From assembly GCF_023243075.1 (NCBI RefSeq), contig NZ_JALKFZ020000135.1, positions 1 to 34,236 on the forward strand: 34,236 nt of DNA, read 5' to 3'. Shown here one piece after another: positions 30,903-34,236 of the stretch. The notes beneath the pieces are model-generated. The model ran no database searches, was not told the DNA's origin, and worked only from the letters and a program-made list of their open reading frames with translations. Each line of letters opens with the position of its first letter. The stretch's first letter is position 1. The position numbers were made by a program, and so were the translations under genes. Origin of the DNA: Frankia sp. AiPa1. Lineage in GTDB: Bacteria; Actinomycetota; Actinomycetes; Frankiales; Frankiaceae.

Positions 30903-31605
30903 GCTGGGTGAACTCGGCGGAGCAGCGACTCCCCGGGCCGCACCTTCTCGTTCTTGCGGTGTGGCCGGAGCAGTTCGATGTTCTCCTCGGTCAGGTGCTT
31001 CTCGAGCTCGCCGGAGGCGAACCCCTTGTCCGAGATCAGCAGGATCTTTCCGCGCTCGTGGATCAGGTCCTCGTCGCGGTCGAGCATCGCTTCGAGGACC
31101 TCCCGCTCGCCGATCTTCGGGTCGGCCAGCGTCCACAGGATCGGCATGCCGACGGGCGTGAGAGCTTGAGCCCCCAATAGAAGCGCGAGTGTGACGCGCA
31201 GTAGCCGTAGTTGGCCCAGCCGGCCGCGTCGGAACGCTTCACCGTCGGCCTGGACATCCCGCCCGGCACGGGTGTCGCATCGGTGATCCACACGTCGTCG
31301 AACCAGAAGTCGATGTCCGTCGCGAGGTCCCGGATGACCTGCTTGACCAGTGGCAACGCGTTGCGCAGCCGCTTGTTGTAGCCCGGCTGCCGCGGAAGGT
31401 AGGGGAACATATCGGACAGGTGCTTGCGGGCGTGGCGCAGCCAGCGAGCCTCCGACGTGTAGCCGAGCAGCGACTGGGCCACGGCCAGGCAGACGAGTTC
31501 GGCATCGGACAGTAGCGGGTGTCTGCCCACGCGCCGCCCCCTGCCGTACCTGTCGTCGATCTTTACGTAAAGTGCGGTGAGGAGGGTCTCCAGGTCTTGC
31601 GTCAC
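30903..31605 (-). pseudogene. IS982-like transposase, truncated and frameshifted
   Basis: The GTG at 31605 opens 148 residues of a DDE transposase (LLSDAELVCLAVAQSLLGYT, PGYNKRL, WITDATPVPGGMSRP with catalytic D109, GYCASHSRFYWGLKL). Near 31165 the similarity shifts frame to LTPVGMPILWTLADPKIGER and LLISDKGFASGELEKHL, which has the second aspartate. The reading ends at GESLLRRV, just before the region that should hold the catalytic glutamate. The gene is therefore inactive by both frameshift and 3' truncation. The family call is from motif pattern. The element's left end is missing, next to dispersed-repeat copy B. Confidence 0.8.
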
Positions 31606-31626
31606 AACTCGATCCTGGAGACCCTC
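31582..31626. repeat. 13-bp inverted repeat enclosing the transposase start codon
   Basis: GAGGGTCTCCAGG (31582-31594) and CCTGGAGACCCTC (31614-31626) are perfect reverse complements with a 19-nt loop that contains the transposase GTG (31603-31605). In mRNA this would fold the initiation codon into a hairpin loop, a known way for insertion sequences to limit translation from read-through transcripts. Terminal repeats of the element itself were not identified. Confidence 0.75.
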
Positions 31627-31712
31627 TCTCTACGTCCACGCACCTGATGCACAGCGTCAGAGTGCGCCACGGCCTTCGGAGTTCGTCCGGGCCAGGCCAA
31701 GGAATTACTCGT

Positions 31713-32519
31713 CTAGGTGTGCGCGCCGTCGACGAACAGGTCGACCTTCTCGTCGTAGAAGCAGACCAGGCCGGCTATCCGGATGCTTTCCGCCAGCGGG
31801 GTGCGGTAGATCCAGACGACGTCCTGGTGCACCGTGCCGTTGACCCGCACCGAGTAGTAACCAGCGGTGCCCTTGTAGGGGCAGTGGGTGGCGGAGTCGG
31901 AGGGCAGCAGCAGGTCGGTCCGGACATCCGTCAGCGGCAGGTAGTAGCGCGGACGCAGACCGGACTCGAACAAGATGACAGGGCGGACCGAGTCGGCGAC
32001 CGTGACGCCGTCGATCTCGACCGTCACATGCCGCGAGCTGGAAAGAATGTCCACGCGGTGGTACGGGTTGCGCGCGTGGCCGTAGACGATCTCGTCCTCT
32101 TCCAGCCAGGTGTCCATCGCGGCCCAGTCGATGCGCACCAGGTCCTGGAACTCCGCAATGGGGGAGTCGGGGTAGGTGCCGGCCGCGTCCGGAGCCCGGT
32201 GGTCACCGATGACGACGTCGTGGCGGACGGCGTCGCCCCGGCTCGGCGAGCGGACGGTCTTGCCGTTCGGCTCCAGGGCGGCCAGGACATCCTGCCGGGG
32301 CACGTAGTAGACGGGATAGTGCGGCCCTTCCCAGACCAGCACCGGTCGGATCGTGTCAACCACGACCTGGCCGCCGAGCAGCGCCCGGACCCGCTTGCTG
32401 GCCTGTTCCGCGTGCACCCGTCCCCGGTCCGCCGCCGCGGACGGCTTGGCCGTCCCGACCAGCGGCAGTGACGTGGCGGTGGTCCGGGGCGTGATGGTGG
32501 ATGGGGGCGTGGTCGTCAT
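31713..32519 (-). CDS. DUF427 protein with two tandem domains
   Basis: This 268-residue protein carries two copies of the DUF427 pattern. The first reads RPVLVWEGPHYPVYYVPRQD (about 58-77). The second reads VADSVRPVILFESGLRPRYY, followed by LPLTDVRTDLLLPS, HCPYKGTAGYYSV, VVWIYRTPLAES and a final CFYDEKVDLFVDG. DUF427 proteins are small cytosolic beta-fold proteins of unknown biochemistry, common in actinomycetes. The ATG at 32519 follows GGAGGGAA at a slightly long distance. The gene stands alone between the transposase remnant and a repeat-rich spacer. Confidence 0.9.
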   Translation of the reverse strand: MTTTPPSTITPRTTATSLPLVGTAKPSAAADRGRVHAEQASKRVRALLGGQVVVDTIRPVLVWEGPHYPVYYVPRQDVLAALEPNGKTVRSPSRGDAVRHDVVIGDHRAPDAAGTYPDSPIAEFQDLVRIDWAAMDTWLEEDEIVYGHARNPYHRVDILSSSRHVTVEIDGVTVADSVRPVILFESGLRPRYYLPLTDVRTDLLLPSDSATHCPYKGTAGYYSVRVNGTVHQDVVWIYRTPLAESIRIAGLVCFYDEKVDLFVDGAHT

Positions 32520-32550
32520 GGCGTTCGTTCCCTCCGCCGCGTCCGCTCAC

Positions 32551-32604
32551 CTGACGAGGCTCTGTTTCCTGACGAGACTCTGTTCCCTGACGACACTATG
32601 CACC
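32551..32604. repeat. Three 18-bp direct repeats upstream of the DUF427 gene
   Basis: CTGACGAGGCTCTGTTTC (32551-32568), CTGACGAGACTCTGTTCC (32569-32586) and CTGACGACACTATGCACC (32587-32604) are adjacent; the first two differ at two positions. They start 32 bp upstream of the minus-strand DUF427 start, where promoter and operator elements are expected. They could be binding sites of a regulator or a simple duplication. Confidence 0.8.
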
Positions 32605-33121
32605 GACCGGGACACACGCGTGGTGGCCAGCTCCCACCGGGACCCGAACCCCACGCCCACCAGTAACCGCGCCGTGCCCCCACCGCGCCCACCGCGCCCA
32701 CCGCGCCCACCGCGCCCACCGCGCGGCCAGGGTCACGTTCCGCAGCGGCACTCCCGGAGGTGGGCCCGTCGAAGATCCAAACAGGTCGTTGTGGGCGGGT
32801 TTGTGTCTGATTTGCCCCCCACGGCGACCTGGTTAGCGGGATCTTGCTCCGCTGCCCAGTGCGGACGGTGACGATACCGGGTGCCGGTGGGCGCCCGCGA
32901 CACAAGAATGGTCGAGCGCGTGCTGGTGGCCGCCGGCGGCGGGCAAGGTGACCGGCGGAGCGAAACCGTGATGGAATCGCGGACGGGCGAAGGTGGCCGT
33001 GAACCGGGACCTGGGGGCGCCTGCATGGACGTCGGCAGAGCAGGCAAGCCCGAGTCGACCGGCCCGATCGCGCCGCCCTGGCGGCGTATCCGACGACGGT
33101 TTCATGAAGGGGCGGGCTGCG
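32605..33121. other. Spacer before the SDR gene
   Basis: Apart from the CACCGCGCC array (32681-32724), no convincing gene or RNA is visible in this stretch of about 500 bp. Open frames on both strands lack coding character. The promoter of the SDR gene should lie in its right half, but no clear -35/-10 pair was recognised. Confidence 0.5.
32681..32724. repeat. 9-bp tandem repeat (CACCGCGCC, about 4.9 copies)
   Basis: Four perfect copies of CACCGCGCC (32681-32716) and a fifth nearly complete copy form a short microsatellite in the divergent spacer between the DUF427 and SDR genes. It is likely to vary in copy number through slippage. No coding role is evident. Confidence 0.9.
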
Positions 33122-34063
33122 GTGGACGCGTTGAGGGACCGGGTGTGCATCATCACGGGTGCCGGTCGTGGCATTGGTCGTGAGCATGCTCTGCTGTTCG
33201 CCGCCGAGGGTGCCAAGGTTGTCGTCAATGACCTTGGCGGTGCCCGGGATGGCGGCGGTGCGGACGCGACGCCGGCGCAGCAGGTGGTCGATGAGATCAA
33301 GGCGGCCGGCGGTGAGGCCGTCGCCAACTACGACGACGTCGCCAGCACCGAGGGTGCGCAGAACCTCGTCAACCAGGCGGTCGAGACGTTCGGTGACCTG
33401 CACGTGCTGGTGAACAACGCCGGAATCCTGCGTGATCGGATGCTCGTGACGATGTCGGACGACGACTGGGACGCGATCATCAAGGTCCATCTGCGGGGCC
33501 ACTTCGCGCCGACGCGGGCGGCGGCCAACTACTGGCGGGCGCAGTCGAAGGCGGGCCGGGACGGCGCGCGGTCGATCATCAACACCTCGTCGACGTCCGG
33601 ACTGTTCGGCAGCGTCGGGCAGAGCAACTACGGCGCGGCGAAGACGGGACTGGCGACTTTCTCGATCATCACGAACCTCGAGCTGAAGCGGTACGGGGTG
33701 CGGGTCAACGCCGTTGCGCCGGCGGCGAGCACCCGGCTGACCGCCGCGGTGCAGGGAAAGCGGAACGACAGCGCGCCGGCGTCCGCCGAGAACGAGAAAG
33801 ACGAGAAAGGGGAATGGTCGCCCCTCGCCCCGGAGAACATCTCGCCGTTCGTCGCCTATCTCGCCACGACGGACTGCCCGATCAACGGTCGGGTTTTCTT
33901 CGTGATGGGCGGGGAGGTTCACCTCTTCCAGCCGTTCGTGATTGTCGACGGCGTGACCAAGGACGGCAAGTGGACCGTCGAGGAGCTTGCGGCCCAGGCC
34001 GGCAAGCTCCAGGACTACACGTTCGACTACGGCCACCCGGTCGCCGCACACTCCGGTCTGTAG
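33122..34063 (+). CDS. Short-chain dehydrogenase/reductase
   Basis: This 313-residue SDR is complete. It has TGAGRGIGREHA (cofactor-binding G-x3-G-x-G) near the N-terminus, NDLGGARDGGG as a cofactor-specificity segment, NNAG, the catalytic Ser in INTSSTSGLFG and Y-x3-K in SNYGAAKTGL. The form with VVNDLGG and a C-terminal extension (MGGEVHLFQPFVIVDGVTKD) resembles the 3-hydroxyacyl-CoA dehydrogenase/MFE-2-like SDR group. It probably oxidises or reduces a hydroxyacyl or similar substrate with NAD(P). The GTG at 33122 puts the start at VDALRDRVCIITGAG, as expected for the family; the ATG at 33104 is an alternative. It is the last gene before the contig end. Confidence 0.9.
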   Translation: MDALRDRVCIITGAGRGIGREHALLFAAEGAKVVVNDLGGARDGGGADATPAQQVVDEIKAAGGEAVANYDDVASTEGAQNLVNQAVETFGDLHVLVNNAGILRDRMLVTMSDDDWDAIIKVHLRGHFAPTRAAANYWRAQSKAGRDGARSIINTSSTSGLFGSVGQSNYGAAKTGLATFSIITNLELKRYGVRVNAVAPAASTRLTAAVQGKRNDSAPASAENEKDEKGEWSPLAPENISPFVAYLATTDCPINGRVFFVMGGEVHLFQPFVIVDGVTKDGKWTVEELAAQAGKLQDYTFDYGHPVAAHSGL

Positions 34064-34164
34064 CTCCGGGCCCCGTCGCGCCAAGTACTGGCCAGCGACC
34101 TGGTTGTGTGGCGGCTGCCCACGCGGCGTCGATGTCGACGACAGTCGAGCCCCAAGCCAGAAGT

Positions 34165-34236
<72 letters not shown>

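Noticed and set aside
30855..31626. Complete insertion sequence with terminal repeats
   Set aside because: The transposase lacks its C-terminal part and left end, and the only inverted repeat found is internal around the start codon.

Overview
The window is GC-rich DNA with actinomycete-style gene organisation: G/C-rich third codon positions, GTG and TTG starts, many 4-bp ATGA overlaps, and lipoprotein and LLM-monooxygenase families typical of actinomycetes. A soil genus such as Frankia would fit, but I cannot fix the genus from sequence alone. The last 72 bases are a pure G run, so the window ends at a poor-quality contig end.

Region 1 (1-6807) is a minus-strand operon. Read in transcription order it encodes a 2Fe-2S ferredoxin, a haem-oxygenase-like diiron (HDO-type) enzyme, three consecutive and divergent ATP-grasp ligases joined by ATGA overlaps, a possible 47-residue peptide, and an MFS exporter. 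It looks like a compact non-NRPS pathway for a small amide- or peptide-type metabolite. Beyond the exporter lie a dispersed repeat, a 57-bp palindrome and a 19-bp tandem repeat.

Region 2 (about 6.8-9.05 kb) is decayed DNA. It holds a frameshifted FUSC-like membrane gene, an SDR reduced to its two ends, and the first 25 residues of an aldehyde dehydrogenase. An orphan Liv-type binding lipoprotein (9046-10458) and a membrane diguanylate cyclase (10776-12434) follow.

Region 3 (13042-19480, plus strand) is a tightly coupled operon. It encodes a second HDO-type enzyme with an H-x3-D-x2-H motif, an N-acyl-amino-acid/autoinducer-synthase-like acyltransferase, an MMPL/RND lipid-type exporter, an acyl-adenylating ligase and a lipoprotein. 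It looks like a pathway that makes and exports a modified fatty-acyl (perhaps N-acyl) metabolite.

Region 4 (19988-29102, plus strand) combines three flavin-dependent LLM monooxygenases with a complete Dpp/Opp-type ABC importer that includes a fused permease-ATPase. Uptake and oxidative scavenging of an organosulfur or amine compound is the likely role.

Region 5 (29.4-32.5 kb) is accessory DNA. It has a less GC-rich pair encoding a secreted BECR-RNase-like protein and an overlapping partner that may be its immunity protein. It also has a broken SpoIIE-type phosphatase, a second copy of the dispersed repeat, a truncated frameshifted IS982-like transposase and a two-domain DUF427 protein. A complete SDR gene (33122-34063) ends the coding part.

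The strongest candidates for an undescribed system are the two HDO-centred biosynthetic operons. No tRNA, rRNA or CRISPR array was seen.
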